Origin: Mesorhizobium australicum WSM2073 | GTDB lineage: Bacteria; Pseudomonadota; Alphaproteobacteria; Rhizobiales; Rhizobiaceae | Assembly: GCF_000230995.2 (NCBI RefSeq) | Contig: NC_019973.1 | Location: 5,284,001-5,348,000, forward strand | Reading direction: 5' to 3' | DNA: 64,000 nucleotides | In this document: piece after piece, positions 8,434-19,500 of the stretch | Numbering within the stretch: position 1 is the stretch's first letter | How the letters are laid out: each line of letters opens with the position of its first letter | Position numbers and translations under genes: made by a program | The notes under the pieces: model-generated | The model's database searches: none | Told to the model about the DNA's origin: nothing | The model's input: the letters and a program-made list of their open reading frames with translations, nothing else

Positions 8434-11412
8434 GTGACCTCTCAACCCCATCGTCTCACATCCGGCGGTCTCGTCGACCGTTCGGCGCCGCTGAATTTCA
8501 GGTTCGACGGCAAGAGCTTCTCCGGTTTCAAAGGCGACACGCTTGCCTCGGCACTGGTTGCCAACGGCGTCAAGCTGGTTGGCCGCTCGTTCAAGTACCA
8601 TCGCCCGCGCGGCATCCTGACCGCGGGATCGGAAGAACCTAACGCGCTGGTGGAGCTGCGCAGCGGTGCACGGCGCGAGCCGAACACCAAGGCGACGACA
8701 GCGGAGCTCTATGAAGGGCTCGACGCCGCCAGCCAGAACCGCTGGCCGTCGCTCGCCTTCGACGTGATGTCGGTCAACCAGCTGTTCGCGCCGATCTTCG
8801 TCGCCGGCTTCTACTACAAGACCTTCATGTGGCCGGCGAAGTTCTGGGAAGCGATCTATGAGCCGGCGATCCGCCGCGCCGCGGGTCTCGGCCGTGCAGC
8901 CGGCATTGCCGACCCGGATCATTACGACAAGGCCTGGGCGCATTGCGACGTGCTGATCGCCGGGTCCGGCCCGACGGGCCTCGCAGCCGCCCTCGCAGCA
9001 GGCCGCAGCGGCGCCCGCGTCATCCTGTGCGAAGAGGACTTTGTTCCCGGCGGGCGCCTGCTTGCCGATGGCGGCATGATCGACGGCATGCCTGCCGACG
9101 AATGGATCGCGCGCACGCTCAGTGAGCTTGCCGCCATGCCTGATGTCCGCATCATGACGCGCACGACGCTGTTCGGCGTCTATGATGGCGGCACCTATGG
9201 CGCGATCGAGCGTGTCAGCGACCATCTGCCCTCGCCGCCGGAGCACCAGGTGCGCCAGCGGCTATGGCGGATCGTGGCCAAGCGCTGCGTCGTCGCGGCA
9301 GGCGCGCTCGAACGGCCAATCGTCTTTGCCGGCAACGACATGCCGGGCGTGATGATGGCGTCCGCCATGCGCAGTTATATCGCACGTTATGCCGCGGCAC
9401 CGGCCAGACGCATCGCGCTGTTCACCAACAACGAGGACGGCTGGCGCACCGTCGAGGCAGCGCTCGGGGCGGGACTGCAGGTCGCCGCCGTGATCGACGC
9501 GCGCGCCGAAATCTCTTCCGAGCACCGCTCGCTTGCCAGCAAGGGCGGCTTTGCGGTTCTGCATGGCTCCGTCAGCGGCATCGATGGCGGCAAGAATGGC
9601 GTGCGCAAGATTTCCGTCTCACTCACCGGCGGCGCGCGTGCCGAAGTGGAAGCCGACGGGCTTGCCGTTTCCGGCGGCTGGAACCCGGCGGTCGGGCTCA
9701 CCTCCTATCATCGCGGCCGGCCGAAATGGCGCGACGATATCGCCGCCTTCGTGCCCGACGGCGCGCCTCCGGGAATGGTCGCGGCTGGTGCCGCCAACGG
9801 CGCCTTCGGGCTTGGCGCCTGCTTGCGCGAAGGATTTGCGGCGGGCGCGGCCGCGGCACGTGATGCCGGACACGGCAATGGCTCAGGCTCCACGCCGGTG
9901 GCCGACGACGAAGCCTTTTCACTGGCGCCGCTTTGGCACGTTGCCGGCAAAGGCAAGGCTTTCGTCGACCAGCAGCATGATGTCACCGCATCGGATATCG
10001 AGCTGGCGCAGCGCGAAGGGTTCGAATCGGTCGAGCACCTGAAGCGCTACACCACGCTCGGCATGGCGACCGACCAGGGCAAGACCTCGAACGTCGCCGG
10101 CCTCGCCATCATGGCGGCGGTCACAGGTAAATCCATTCCCGAGACCGGCACGACAATCTACCGGCCTCCCTATGTGCCGGTCGCCATCGGCGCCTTCGCC
10201 GGCCATCATCGCGACGAGAATTTTCACGCCACGCGGCTGACGCCGTCGCATCACTGGGCCGCCGAACAGGGCGCGATCTTCGTCGACACCGGCCTATGGA
10301 AGCGCGCGCAATGGTATCCGCGCGCCGGCGAGAAGGATTGGCTGGAATCGGTGACCCGCGAGGTCAAGGCGGTGCGCTCAGGCGTCGGCTTCTGCGATGT
10401 CTCGACGCTGGGCAAGATCGACGTGCATGGCGCGGACGCCGGCACCTTCCTCGACCGCGTCTACATCAACACCTTCTCCACTCTTGCGGTGGGAAAAGCG
10501 CGCTACGGGCTGATGCTGCGCGAGGACGGCATCGTCTATGATGACGGCACCACGTCGCGGCTGGCCGAGGACCACTATTTCCTCACCACCACCACGGCCA
10601 AGGCCGGGCTGGTGATGCAGCATCTCGAATTCTGCCGGCAGGTGCTGTTTCCGGAACTCGATGTGCAGTTAACCTCGGTCTCCGACCAGTGGGCGCAATT
10701 TTCCATTGCCGGACCCAAAACCCGCGACCTGTTGAAAGAGATCGTCGATCCCTCGGAAGACCTTTCCAACGAAGGGTTCCCCTTCATGGGCGCGCGCGAA
10801 GTTGCGTTGCGCGGCGGCGTCAGGGCGCGGTTGTTCCGCATTTCCTTCTCGGGCGAAATGGCGTTCGAGATTTCGGTGCCGGCGCGCTACGGCGAGGCGA
10901 TGGCGCGCAATTTGATGATTGCGGGCAAGCCGTTCGGCGTGACGCCTTACGGCACCGAGGCACTCGGCGTCATGCGCATCGAAAAGGGTCACGTCGCGGG
11001 TCCGGAACTCAGCGGCACGACCACCGCGGCCGATCTCGGCCTCGGCAAGATGATGTCGACCAAGAAGGATTTCATCGGCCGCGTCATGGCCGGACGCGAG
11101 GCGCTGATCGCAGCTGATCGGCAGGTCGTCGTCGGCATCAAGCCGACCGACAAGGCCCGGCGCCTGCGTTCCGGCGCGCACATCATTCCGAAGGGGCAGA
11201 CACCCGGGCCCGACAACGACCAGGGCTACGTCACCTCGGTCTGCTTTTCGCCGACATCAGACCAATGGATCGGGCTTGCACTTGTCGAGCGCGGCCGCGA
11301 GCGGTTCGGCGAGATCGTGCATGCGCACGATCCGCTACGCGGCGAGGATTACGATTTGGAACTGTGCAACCCTGTCTTCTATGACCCGGATGGAGGGCGC
11401 CAGCGTGGCTGA
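8434..11412 (+). CDS. mgdC: N-methylglutamate dehydrogenase subunit C (sarcosine oxidase alpha-like, with folate-binding domain)
   Basis: A 992-residue protein, the usual SoxA length. Domains in order are a ferredoxin-like N-terminus (FRFDGKSFSGFKGDTLASAL and the KYHRPRGILTAG motif), an NAD/FAD-binding Rossmann region (LIAGSGPTGLAAALAAGRSGA near residue 172) and a C-terminal GcvT-type aminomethyltransferase domain from about residue 610 that binds tetrahydrofolate. The folate domain lets the oxidised methyl group leave as 5,10-methylene-THF rather than free formaldehyde. The start is GTG at 8434; the sequence in front is the repeat-filled gap. Its stop overlaps the mgdD start by 8 bp. Confidence 0.85.
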   Translation: MTSQPHRLTSGGLVDRSAPLNFRFDGKSFSGFKGDTLASALVANGVKLVGRSFKYHRPRGILTAGSEEPNALVELRSGARREPNTKATTAELYEGLDAASQNRWPSLAFDVMSVNQLFAPIFVAGFYYKTFMWPAKFWEAIYEPAIRRAAGLGRAAGIADPDHYDKAWAHCDVLIAGSGPTGLAAALAAGRSGARVILCEEDFVPGGRLLADGGMIDGMPADEWIARTLSELAAMPDVRIMTRTTLFGVYDGGTYGAIERVSDHLPSPPEHQVRQRLWRIVAKRCVVAAGALERPIVFAGNDMPGVMMASAMRSYIARYAAAPARRIALFTNNEDGWRTVEAALGAGLQVAAVIDARAEISSEHRSLASKGGFAVLHGSVSGIDGGKNGVRKISVSLTGGARAEVEADGLAVSGGWNPAVGLTSYHRGRPKWRDDIAAFVPDGAPPGMVAAGAANGAFGLGACLREGFAAGAAAARDAGHGNGSGSTPVADDEAFSLAPLWHVAGKGKAFVDQQHDVTASDIELAQREGFESVEHLKRYTTLGMATDQGKTSNVAGLAIMAAVTGKSIPETGTTIYRPPYVPVAIGAFAGHHRDENFHATRLTPSHHWAAEQGAIFVDTGLWKRAQWYPRAGEKDWLESVTREVKAVRSGVGFCDVSTLGKIDVHGADAGTFLDRVYINTFSTLAVGKARYGLMLREDGIVYDDGTTSRLAEDHYFLTTTTAKAGLVMQHLEFCRQVLFPELDVQLTSVSDQWAQFSIAGPKTRDLLKEIVDPSEDLSNEGFPFMGAREVALRGGVRARLFRISFSGEMAFEISVPARYGEAMARNLMIAGKPFGVTPYGTEALGVMRIEKGHVAGPELSGTTTAADLGLGKMMSTKKDFIGRVMAGREALIAADRQVVVGIKPTDKARRLRSGAHIIPKGQTPGPDNDQGYVTSVCFSPTSDQWIGLALVERGRERFGEIVHAHDPLRGEDYDLELCNPVFYDPDGGRQRG

Positions 11413-12028
11413 GTTTTCCTGGGAAACCCGCAGCCCTCTCCACCGCGCACTCGTCGCCGGTCCACACGGCGCGCGAGGCGACGCCGGCGTGACCCTGAGC
11501 GAGATCCGCAATTTCGACCTTGTCCAGGTGATGGCGCGGCGCGGCAAGACGGCCGAGATGGCGAGCGCCGCGAACGCGCATTTCGGCGTGACGGCGCCGG
11601 AAACACCGAAGACGGCCGCAGCAGCCGAAGCCACGCTCATCTGGTCGGGACCGGATCAGTTCTTCGTGCTGTCGAAAGGCAGACACACGGTGGAGTCGCT
11701 GGCCCCGGTTTTCGCGACCTCGGCTTCGCTCTCGGACCAGTCACATGCGCGGGTGTTGATCAGCATTTCCGGCAACAAGGCGCGCGCCCTGCTCGCCAAA
11801 CTGTCGTCGATCGATCTGTATCCGGCGGCGTTCCCGGTCGGAGCCGCGGCAACCACCTCGATGGATCACACCAGCGTCACGCTGTGGCGTGGCAATGATG
11901 CGCCGGACGGACAGGCTGTTTTCACCGTTCTGGTGTTTTCGACCTTCGCCGAAAGCCTGTGGCACACGATGCTGGACTCGGCTGCCGAGTATGGTGTCGA
12001 GATCGGGCATTCGGAGGACTTGGCGTAG
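11405..12028 (+). CDS. mgdD: N-methylglutamate dehydrogenase subunit D (sarcosine oxidase gamma-like)
   Basis: A 207-residue SoxG-type gamma subunit, itself a reduced GcvT-like fold without catalytic residues. The sequence WSGPDQFFVLS near residue 80 and the TSMDHTSVTLWRG segment near 155 are typical. It stabilises the heterotetramer. The GTG at 11405 was chosen because a GGAGG site lies 8 bp upstream and it gives the normal N-terminus (VAEFSWETRSPL); in-frame ATGs at 11381 and 11390 lie inside the mgdC tail. It overlaps mgdC by 8 bp. A 105-bp gap follows with no visible terminator, so the next gene may be cotranscribed. Confidence 0.83.
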   Translation: MAEFSWETRSPLHRALVAGPHGARGDAGVTLSEIRNFDLVQVMARRGKTAEMASAANAHFGVTAPETPKTAAAAEATLIWSGPDQFFVLSKGRHTVESLAPVFATSASLSDQSHARVLISISGNKARALLAKLSSIDLYPAAFPVGAAATTSMDHTSVTLWRGNDAPDGQAVFTVLVFSTFAESLWHTMLDSAAEYGVEIGHSEDLA

Positions 12029-12133
12029 CACTGCGCTTCTTCCCCGCCTTGCCAAACTCCGCTCCGCTGCTATTCTTGCCGCTAAAATAATTTCACGCAC
12101 AGGCAAACTTGTTTCTCGAACCGCAAGGCTGAG

Positions 12134-14503
12134 ATGAGCCAGTCGCCCTACCCCACCGTGACAGCCGGACCGCCCAGGCCAAGCCTGATCCTGCGGCCTG
12201 GCCAGATCGCGCTGCCGGCCGGCATGGAGCGCTATACCGTACAGGGGAATGGCGCGGTGCTGATCGAGGTCGAGGCCGGCGATACGATCACGGTTCGCAA
12301 CGTCGAGGGAGGCCAGGCCTGCGAGTTGCTGGCCTGGGACAGGTCAGGCGCCAGCGATCCCGGCATTCTCGGTGAAAAATCCAACAGCAATGCCGCCGGC
12401 ATCAAGGCGCTGCTCACCGAGGGCGACGACAGTCTTTCGGCGGTGCGCCGCGGCCTCGAACGCCGCCAGGTTCAGCTTGGGCAGGCCGAGGCGGTGCGCG
12501 TGTTTGGCGGCACCACACCAGCCGGTACCGAGCAGGCATTCACAGTCGCGCGCGACGGCGCGATGCTGATCGCCGCACCCGGCGGTCCGATGCTGGTCGA
12601 CGGGCACGACACAGCGACGCCGCTCAGCGTCGTCGTGCGGCGCAACACGATCCGCCTGAAAACGAAATCCCGGCTTGCCGATCCATTGGCCGATCCGGTG
12701 CTCGATTTGCGCGTTCATTCGGCGACGGCGGAATCGTATTTCGTCAAGGCGGGCGACTATCTGCAGATCATCGATGTCGACGGGCGCCAGTGCACCGACT
12801 TCCAGTGTTTCTCGGCCCGCAAGCTGGACAAGGGGCTCGACCATCCGCTCGACGTCACGACCACGCGCACGCTGATGGGCGCAAGCTATCCGATGCCCGG
12901 CCTGCATTCGAAATATTACGACCAGGACATGGAACCGCTGGTTGAGGTGGTGCAGGACACATGCGGCCGGCATGATGCCTTCGCGCTCGCCTGCGCGGCG
13001 AAATATTATGACGACATCGGCTATCCCGGCCACACCAACTGCTCGGAGAACTTTAATCGCGCGCTGGACGGCAAGGGCGTCAATCCCCGCACCGGCTGGA
13101 TGGCGATCAACTTCTTCTTCAACACGGCGATCGACGCCCATGGCGTTATGGTGTCGGACGAGCCATGGTCGCGGGCCGGCGACTATGTTCTGCTCAGAGC
13201 GCTGACCGACATCGTCTGCGTCTCCTCGGCCTGCCCCGACGACACGACGCCGGCCAATGGCTGGGACCTGACCGACATCCACGTGCGGACCTATTCCGGC
13301 CAGCACAAATTCTCGCGAGCGATCGCCAGACGCATGACGCCTGATTCGGAACCGAAAATGACCCGCGAGACAGCTTTCCATTCGAGCTTTGCCAAACACA
13401 CACGCGACTTCGTCGAGTACAGGGGCTATTGGCTGGCCAATTCGTTCGCCAGGGAAGGCGCCATCGCCGAATATTGGGCCTGCCGGCAGGATGCCGTGAT
13501 CATGGACCTGTCGCCGCTGCGCAAGTTCGAAGTGACCGGCCCGGATGCCGAAGCGCTGCTGCAATATACGCTGACGCGTGACGTCAAGAAGCTCGGCGTC
13601 GGCCAGGTCGTCTACTCCGCCATGTGCTACGAGCATGGCGGCATGATCGACGACGGCACGCTTCTGCGGCTCGGCAAGGACAATTTCCGCTGGGTTGGCG
13701 GCGACGATCTGTCCGGCGAATGGCTGCGCGAGACGGCGACAAAACTCGGCCTCAACGTGCTGGTGCGCTCGTCCACCGACCAGATGCACAACATCGCCGT
13801 GCAAGGGCCAAAGAGCCGCGCCATCCTGAAGGAGGTGATCTGGACCTCGCTGCTGCAGCCGTCGATGGAGGAACTCGAATGGTTCCGCTTCGCCGTCGCC
13901 AGGATCGGCGGCGGCAACGGCATCCCCGTCGTCGTTTCACGCACCGGCTATACCGGCGAGCTCGGCTACGAGATCTGGTGCCATCCGCGCGACGCGCAAA
14001 AGGTCTTCGACGCAATCTGGGAGGCTGGCCAGCCGCATGGGCTGAAGCCGATGGGCCTGCAGGCGCTCGACATGGTGCGCATCGAGGCCGGACTGATCTT
14101 CGCCGGTTACGAATTTTCCGACCAGACCGATCCGTTCGAGGCCGGCATCGGCTTCACCGTGCCGCTGAAGAGCAAGACCGACGATTTCATCGGCCGCGAG
14201 GCGCTGATCCGGCGCAAGGATCATCCGCAGACAAAGCTGGTCGGCCTCGACATCGACAGCAATGTCGCCGTCGGCCATGGCGACTGCGTCCATGTCGGCC
14301 GCGCCCAGATCGGCGTCGTCACGTCGGGCATGCGCTCGCCGGTGCTGAGCAAGAACATCGCGCTGGCGCGGCTCGACGTCACTCATGCCGCTATCGGCAC
14401 GGAGGTCGAGATCGGCAAGCTCGACGGCCATGCCAAGCGGCTGCCGGCTCGGGTCGTGGCCTTTGCCCACTACGATCCGCAAAAGACCAAACCACGTTCC
14501 TGA
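12134..14503 (+). CDS. DUF1989 - aminomethyltransferase (GcvT) fusion protein
   Basis: A 789-residue two-part protein. The first 380 or so residues match the DUF1989 (urea carboxylase-associated) type: DVDGRQCTDFQCFSARKLD near residue 215 and the cysteine-containing GYPGHTNCSENFNRAL motif near 300. The second half is a complete folate-binding aminomethyltransferase of the GcvT/dimethylglycine dehydrogenase type: RGYWLANSFAREG near 430, LLQYTLTRDV near 480, GELGYEIWC near 615 and the GFTVPLKSKTDDFIGREAL segment near 675. It is probably a folate-dependent demethylase or aminomethyl transfer enzyme. Position directly after mgdABCD suggests it handles another N-methyl or amide substrate of the same pathway, but the exact reaction is unknown. 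Motifs of both halves are clear, the function is not. Confidence 0.75.
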   Translation: MSQSPYPTVTAGPPRPSLILRPGQIALPAGMERYTVQGNGAVLIEVEAGDTITVRNVEGGQACELLAWDRSGASDPGILGEKSNSNAAGIKALLTEGDDSLSAVRRGLERRQVQLGQAEAVRVFGGTTPAGTEQAFTVARDGAMLIAAPGGPMLVDGHDTATPLSVVVRRNTIRLKTKSRLADPLADPVLDLRVHSATAESYFVKAGDYLQIIDVDGRQCTDFQCFSARKLDKGLDHPLDVTTTRTLMGASYPMPGLHSKYYDQDMEPLVEVVQDTCGRHDAFALACAAKYYDDIGYPGHTNCSENFNRALDGKGVNPRTGWMAINFFFNTAIDAHGVMVSDEPWSRAGDYVLLRALTDIVCVSSACPDDTTPANGWDLTDIHVRTYSGQHKFSRAIARRMTPDSEPKMTRETAFHSSFAKHTRDFVEYRGYWLANSFAREGAIAEYWACRQDAVIMDLSPLRKFEVTGPDAEALLQYTLTRDVKKLGVGQVVYSAMCYEHGGMIDDGTLLRLGKDNFRWVGGDDLSGEWLRETATKLGLNVLVRSSTDQMHNIAVQGPKSRAILKEVIWTSLLQPSMEELEWFRFAVARIGGGNGIPVVVSRTGYTGELGYEIWCHPRDAQKVFDAIWEAGQPHGLKPMGLQALDMVRIEAGLIFAGYEFSDQTDPFEAGIGFTVPLKSKTDDFIGREALIRRKDHPQTKLVGLDIDSNVAVGHGDCVHVGRAQIGVVTSGMRSPVLSKNIALARLDVTHAAIGTEVEIGKLDGHAKRLPARVVAFAHYDPQKTKPRS

Positions 14504-14741
14504 CCTGCCTTTTTGGGCCCGCAAAGCACCCGCCGGCCGCTTTGATGTTCGCGCGCAAGCATGATGTGCATGGTTTCACAAATCGCTTGACGTGACGGCG
14601 CGCCGGATCAATCTTCACTCCTAAGAAAAAAATACGACTGAGTGGAAACACTGCGGCCGGAACGATCATTTGCCGGGGAGTAAGTTTCGCGTAGCCGAGG
14701 CATCACTGGCGGGGAACATCGAAAAAGGGGAACTCATCCAC

Positions 14742-16451
14742 ATGAGCACAATAAGTACGGTCCTGGACCAGCCTGCCGAAAGCAAGCTGCTCAGGCATAT
14801 CGACTGGCGCGGCGCCTTCTGGGTGGCGAGTGGCGTTCCGGCGCTGGTCCTGTTCTCGATCGGCGGCATTGCCGGCACGACGGGAAAGCTGGCGTTCCTG
14901 ATCTGGACGGTCTCCATGATCATGGGCTTTCTGCAATCCTTCACCTATGCCGAGATCGCCGGCCTGTTCCCGAACAAGTCCGGCGGTGCCTCGATCTACG
15001 GCGCCACGGCCTGGCTGCGCTACTCCAAGTTCATCGCGCCGCTGTCGGTGTGGTGCAACTGGTTCGCCTGGTCGCCGGTGCTGTCGCTCGGCTGCTCGAT
15101 CGCCGCCGCCTATATCCTCAATGCACTGGCGCCGGTGCCGCTGTTCACCGAGGCCTCGCCCGATGTCGTCGCCTACATCGCCGCGCACGCCGGAACGGCA
15201 CCTGCCGACGCCATCACCGCGGTGACCGCCGCCGCGACGCCGGCGATCCGCAACTGGACTCTGTGGAGCCACACGCTAGGCCCGGTGTCCTTCACGCTCA
15301 ATGCCACCTTCTTCATCGGCGCCGTGCTGATGCTGATCATCTTCTCGATCCAGCATCGCGGCATCCTGGGCACTGCCAGCGTGCAGAAATATATCGGACT
15401 GCTGGTCATTATCCCGATGCTGATCGTCGGCGTGGTGCCGATCTTCACCGGCCAGATCGACTGGTCGAACTTTTCGCCGCTGGTGCCGCTCGCCGCCGCC
15501 TATGCACCTGAGCCCGGCTCCTGGAACATCGCCGGCTGGACATTGGCGCTCGGCGGCATGTTCATCGCCGCATGGTCGACCTACGGGTTCGAAACCGCCG
15601 TCTGCTACACGTCGGAGTTCAAGAACCCGGGTACCGATACGTTCAAGGCCATCTTCTATTCCGGCCTGCTCTGCATGCTTTTGTTCATCCTGGTGCCCTT
15701 CACCTTCCAGGGCGTGCTGGGCTTGAACGGCATGCTGGCAACACCGATCGTCGACGGCTCCGGCGTGGCCGATGCGCTGGCCGGCATGGTCGGCGGCGGC
15801 AGGCTTATCCACAGTCTGCTGGTGATGCTGATGATCCTGGCGCTGGTGCTGTGCATCATGACGGCGATGGCCGGCTCGTCGCGCACGCTCTACCAGGGCT
15901 CGGTCGACGGCTGGCTGCCCCGTTATCTCAGCCACGTCAACGAGCACGGCGCGCCGACGCGGGCCATGTGGACCGATCTCTGCTTCAATCTGGTCGTGCT
16001 GGCGATCGCCTCGGCCGACGCGACGAGCTTCTTCTTCATCCTCGCCGTGTCGAACTGCGGCTACATCATCTTCAATTTCCTCAACCTCAATGCCGGCTGG
16101 ATCCACCGCATCGACAACGGCCATATCGCACGGCCGTGGAAAGCACCGAGCTGGCTCTTGGGGATCGGGGCGATCTTCGCCTACGTCAACGCGATCTTCA
16201 TGGGCGCAGGCGCCAAGGTGTGGAACCCGATGGCGCTGTGGGCCGGACTGATCACGGCGGCGCTGATTATCCCGGTGTTCTGCTTCCGCCACTACATCCA
16301 GGACAAGGGCAAATTCCCCGACCACATGCTGGCCGATCTCGGCATGGCGGGAGCCGACCTTTCGGTCAAGAAGGCGGGCATGCTGCCCTATCTGACACTG
16401 GTCGCCGGCGTGGCGGTCATGCTCATCGCGAATTGGGTGTTCGTCATCTGA
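14742..16451 (+). CDS. APC-family amino acid/amine permease
   Basis: A 569-residue inner-membrane transporter with about twelve hydrophobic segments. The helix-1 region FWVASGVPALVLFSIGGIAG and the internal GFETAVCYTSEFKNPGTDT loop are of the amino acid-polyamine-organocation type. It ends the N-methylglutamate operon, so import of methylamine-derived amino acids or related amines is likely; specificity cannot be read. The ATG at 14742 was chosen: it is preceded by an AAGGGG site and begins MSTISTVLD; the upstream extension to 14670 looks untranslated. The 238-bp gap before it (14504-14741) shows no gene. A strong hairpin terminator follows 34 bp after the stop. Confidence 0.82.
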   Translation: MSTISTVLDQPAESKLLRHIDWRGAFWVASGVPALVLFSIGGIAGTTGKLAFLIWTVSMIMGFLQSFTYAEIAGLFPNKSGGASIYGATAWLRYSKFIAPLSVWCNWFAWSPVLSLGCSIAAAYILNALAPVPLFTEASPDVVAYIAAHAGTAPADAITAVTAAATPAIRNWTLWSHTLGPVSFTLNATFFIGAVLMLIIFSIQHRGILGTASVQKYIGLLVIIPMLIVGVVPIFTGQIDWSNFSPLVPLAAAYAPEPGSWNIAGWTLALGGMFIAAWSTYGFETAVCYTSEFKNPGTDTFKAIFYSGLLCMLLFILVPFTFQGVLGLNGMLATPIVDGSGVADALAGMVGGGRLIHSLLVMLMILALVLCIMTAMAGSSRTLYQGSVDGWLPRYLSHVNEHGAPTRAMWTDLCFNLVVLAIASADATSFFFILAVSNCGYIIFNFLNLNAGWIHRIDNGHIARPWKAPSWLLGIGAIFAYVNAIFMGAGAKVWNPMALWAGLITAALIIPVFCFRHYIQDKGKFPDHMLADLGMAGADLSVKKAGMLPYLTLVAGVAVMLIANWVFVI

Positions 16452-16485
16452 TGGTCTGACTGCGGCCTAAATCATTGCATCAAGG

Positions 16486-16520
16486 AAAACCGGCCGGTCG
16501 CAAATCGACCGGCCGGTTTT
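16486..16520. terminator. bidirectional rho-independent terminator
   Basis: A perfect 15-bp inverted repeat, AAAACCGGCCGGTCG pairing with CGACCGGCCGGTTTT around a 5-base loop, with T-runs at the right end on the + strand and the left end on the - strand. It lies between the permease stop (16451) and the stop of the convergent RND gene (16521), ending both transcripts. Confidence 0.92.
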
Positions 16521-19500
16521 TTATTCCGCCGCCAACGGCAGTTGCGGCCGTTCGATGCCTTCGATCTCCCCTGGCTCCGGCGCCTGCTGGTCGGTCTTCG
16601 CCTTCTTCGGCTCGCGGCCGAAGAAGAGCGCATAGCCCGCCGGCAGCACCAGGATGGTGAGCACGGTGGCGACCAGAATGCCGCCCATCATGGCATAGGC
16701 GAGCGGTCCCCAGAACACGCCGCGCGAGATCGGGATCAGTGCCAGCACCGCCGTCATCGCCGTCAGCACGATCGGCCTGAAGCGGCGCACGGCCGAGCCG
16801 ACGATCGCTTCGGAACGGTCCATGCCCTTGGCAATGTCCTGGTCGATCTGGTCGACCAGGATGATCGAGTTGCGCATGATGATGCCGAGCAGGGCGATGA
16901 CACCGAGGATGGCGACGAAGCCGAACGGTGCACCGCTGATCAGCAGAGCCGCGGCCGCGCCGATGATGCCGAGCGGGCCGGTGGCCAGCACCAGCATCGC
17001 CTTGCCGAAGTTCTGCAGCTGGATCATCAGGAGCACGACGATGATGGCCAGCATGATCGGCGCCTTGGCGGCGATCGAAGCCTGGCTTTCGGCTGAATCC
17101 TCCGCACCGCCCTGGATCTCGATCTTGTAACCGGGCGCCAAGCCGTCACGCAGGCCCTGCATGTCCTTGTACATCTTGGTGACGACGTCGTTGGACTGCA
17201 CGCCGTCTGGCAATGTGGCGCGCAAGCTGATCGTCGGCAGGCGGTCGCGCCGCCATTCGATGCCTTGCTCCAGCACAGGCACCACCTTGGCCACCTGCGA
17301 CAGCGGCACGAAGCCGCCGAAATCGGTCGGGATATAGACCGAGTCGACCGACGACAGCAGGCTGCGGCTGGCATCCGGCTCGCGGGCGACGATCGACACC
17401 GTCTCCTCGCCGTCGCGGAAATCGTCAAGCGGCGCGCCGGACATCGTCGCCTGCAGCATCTGGCGGATGCGCTGCGAGGTGACGCCGAGCGCACGGGCAC
17501 GATCCTGATCGACAACCAGCTTCATCGCCGGAACGGGCTCCAGCCAGTCGTCATGGACGGCGCCGAGCAGGGGATCCTGCCGGAACTTCGCCTTCACCTG
17601 GTCGGCGATGCGGCGCACCTCCTGGCGGTCCGGACCCATGACGCGCATCTGCACGGGCCACCCGGTCGGCGGTCCGAGGAACAGGCGGTCGACCTTGGCA
17701 CGGATCGACGGGAAGTCCTGAGCCAGAACCGTGCGCAGCTTGACGATCAGCCGCTCGCGCGCCGGCTCGTCATTGGCCATGACCAGCATCTGGGCGAAGT
17801 TCGGGTTGCGCAGTTGCTGGTCGAGCGGCAGGAAGAAGCGCGGGGCGCCCTCGCCGATATAAGTGGCGATGAAACGCTTGTCCTTGTCGTCCATCATCTT
17901 GGCTTCCAGGGCCTTGGCCTGCGCCTCGACCTCCTTGATGCTGGTGCCTTCCGGCAGCCAGAGGTCGACAAGAATTTCGGGCCGTGACGATTGCGGGAAG
18001 AAATTCTGCGGGATGAACTGGAACGCCCAAAGGCTAGTGCCGAAAGTCGCCAGCGTCATCACCAAAACGATGATGCGATGGCGCACGGCCCAGCCCACCG
18101 TGGCACGCAGCCGACGGTAGAAGCCTGTGTCGAAGGCGTCGTGATGGCTGCCGGCATGCTTGCGCTGCTTGAGGATCATATAGCCGAGCCAGGGCGTGAA
18201 ATAGACCGCCACGAACCATGACACGATCAGCGCGATGCCCACGACATAGAACAAGGTGCGCACATATTCGCCAGCCGTCGAAGCAGCGAACCCGACCGGT
18301 ATGAAGCCGGCGGTGGTGATCAGTGTGCCGGTCAACATCGGGAAGGCGGTCGAGGAATAGGCGAAGCTCGCCGCCTCGATCTTGACCAGCCCCTCTTCGA
18401 GCTTGCGCTCCATCATCTCGACGACGATCATGGCATCATCGACAAGCAGGCCGAGCGCGATGATCAGCGCGCCCAGCGAAATGCGCTGCAGGTCGATGCC
18501 GATCTCGTACATGATGGCGAAGGTGGCGGCGAGCACCAGCGGTATGGCGATGGCGATGACCAGCCCCGAGCGCCAGCCGATCGACAGGAACGAGACGACG
18601 AGCACGATCAGCAGCGCTTCGCCAAGCGCATGCATGAATTCGCTGACGGCATCCGTGACGACGCCCGGCTGGTCGGAAATCTGGTCGACCGAAACGCCAT
18701 AGGGCAGCGCCTCCTCGAAGCGCTTGTAGGTCGCCTCGACATCCTTGCCGACATCGGTGACTTTAAAACCCTTGGCCATGACCACGCCAAGCTGCACGCT
18801 GTCGTGGCCATTGAAGCGGTATTTGCGCTGGAAGGGGTCCTCCAGGCCCGAAGTGACGGTGGCGACGTCGCCCAGCCGGGTAACCTGGCCGCCGGCGCGC
18901 AGGCGCAGTTCGCGGATGTCGGCCGCCTTGGCGACGTCGCCTTCGACCGAGATGCGCACCGAATTGACGCCGGTGTCGACGGAACCCGCGGGGTCGACGT
19001 TGTTCTGGCCCTTGATCGCGTTCTGCAGGTCGGTCAGCGTCAGGCCGCGTTCGGCCAGCGCCTTGGACGAGACATCGACATAGAGCTTTTCCGGCTGGTC
19101 GCCGATGATGACGGCCTTTTCGACGCCGGGCGTCGTCAAAAGCATATCGCGCGCCTGGATGGCGAACTTCTTCAATTCGGGAAAGGAGAAGCCGTCGCCG
19201 CTGATCGAATGCAGGGTGATAAACGTGTCGCCGAACTCGTCGTTGAAATACGGGCCGAGCAGGCCTTGCGGCAGGTCGCCCTGGATATCGCCGACTTTCT
19301 TGCGCACCTGATAGAAAGCATCCGTCACTTCGGCGGCGTTGGTGTCGCCCTTGATCTGGACGGTAATGATGGCGCTGCCGGCGCGGGTGAAGGAACGCAC
19401 GAAATCGAGATGCGGCGTCTCCTGCAATTTGCGCTCGATCTTGTTGACGACCTGGTCCTCCATCTCCTGGATTGAGGAGCCCGGCCAGATCGCCTGCACG

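Noticed and set aside
6648..12028. soxBDAG encoding plain sarcosine oxidase
   Set aside because: The direct upstream presence of gmaS and the three-subunit synthase favours N-methylglutamate dehydrogenase; sarcosine oxidase remains an alternative that sequence alone cannot exclude.
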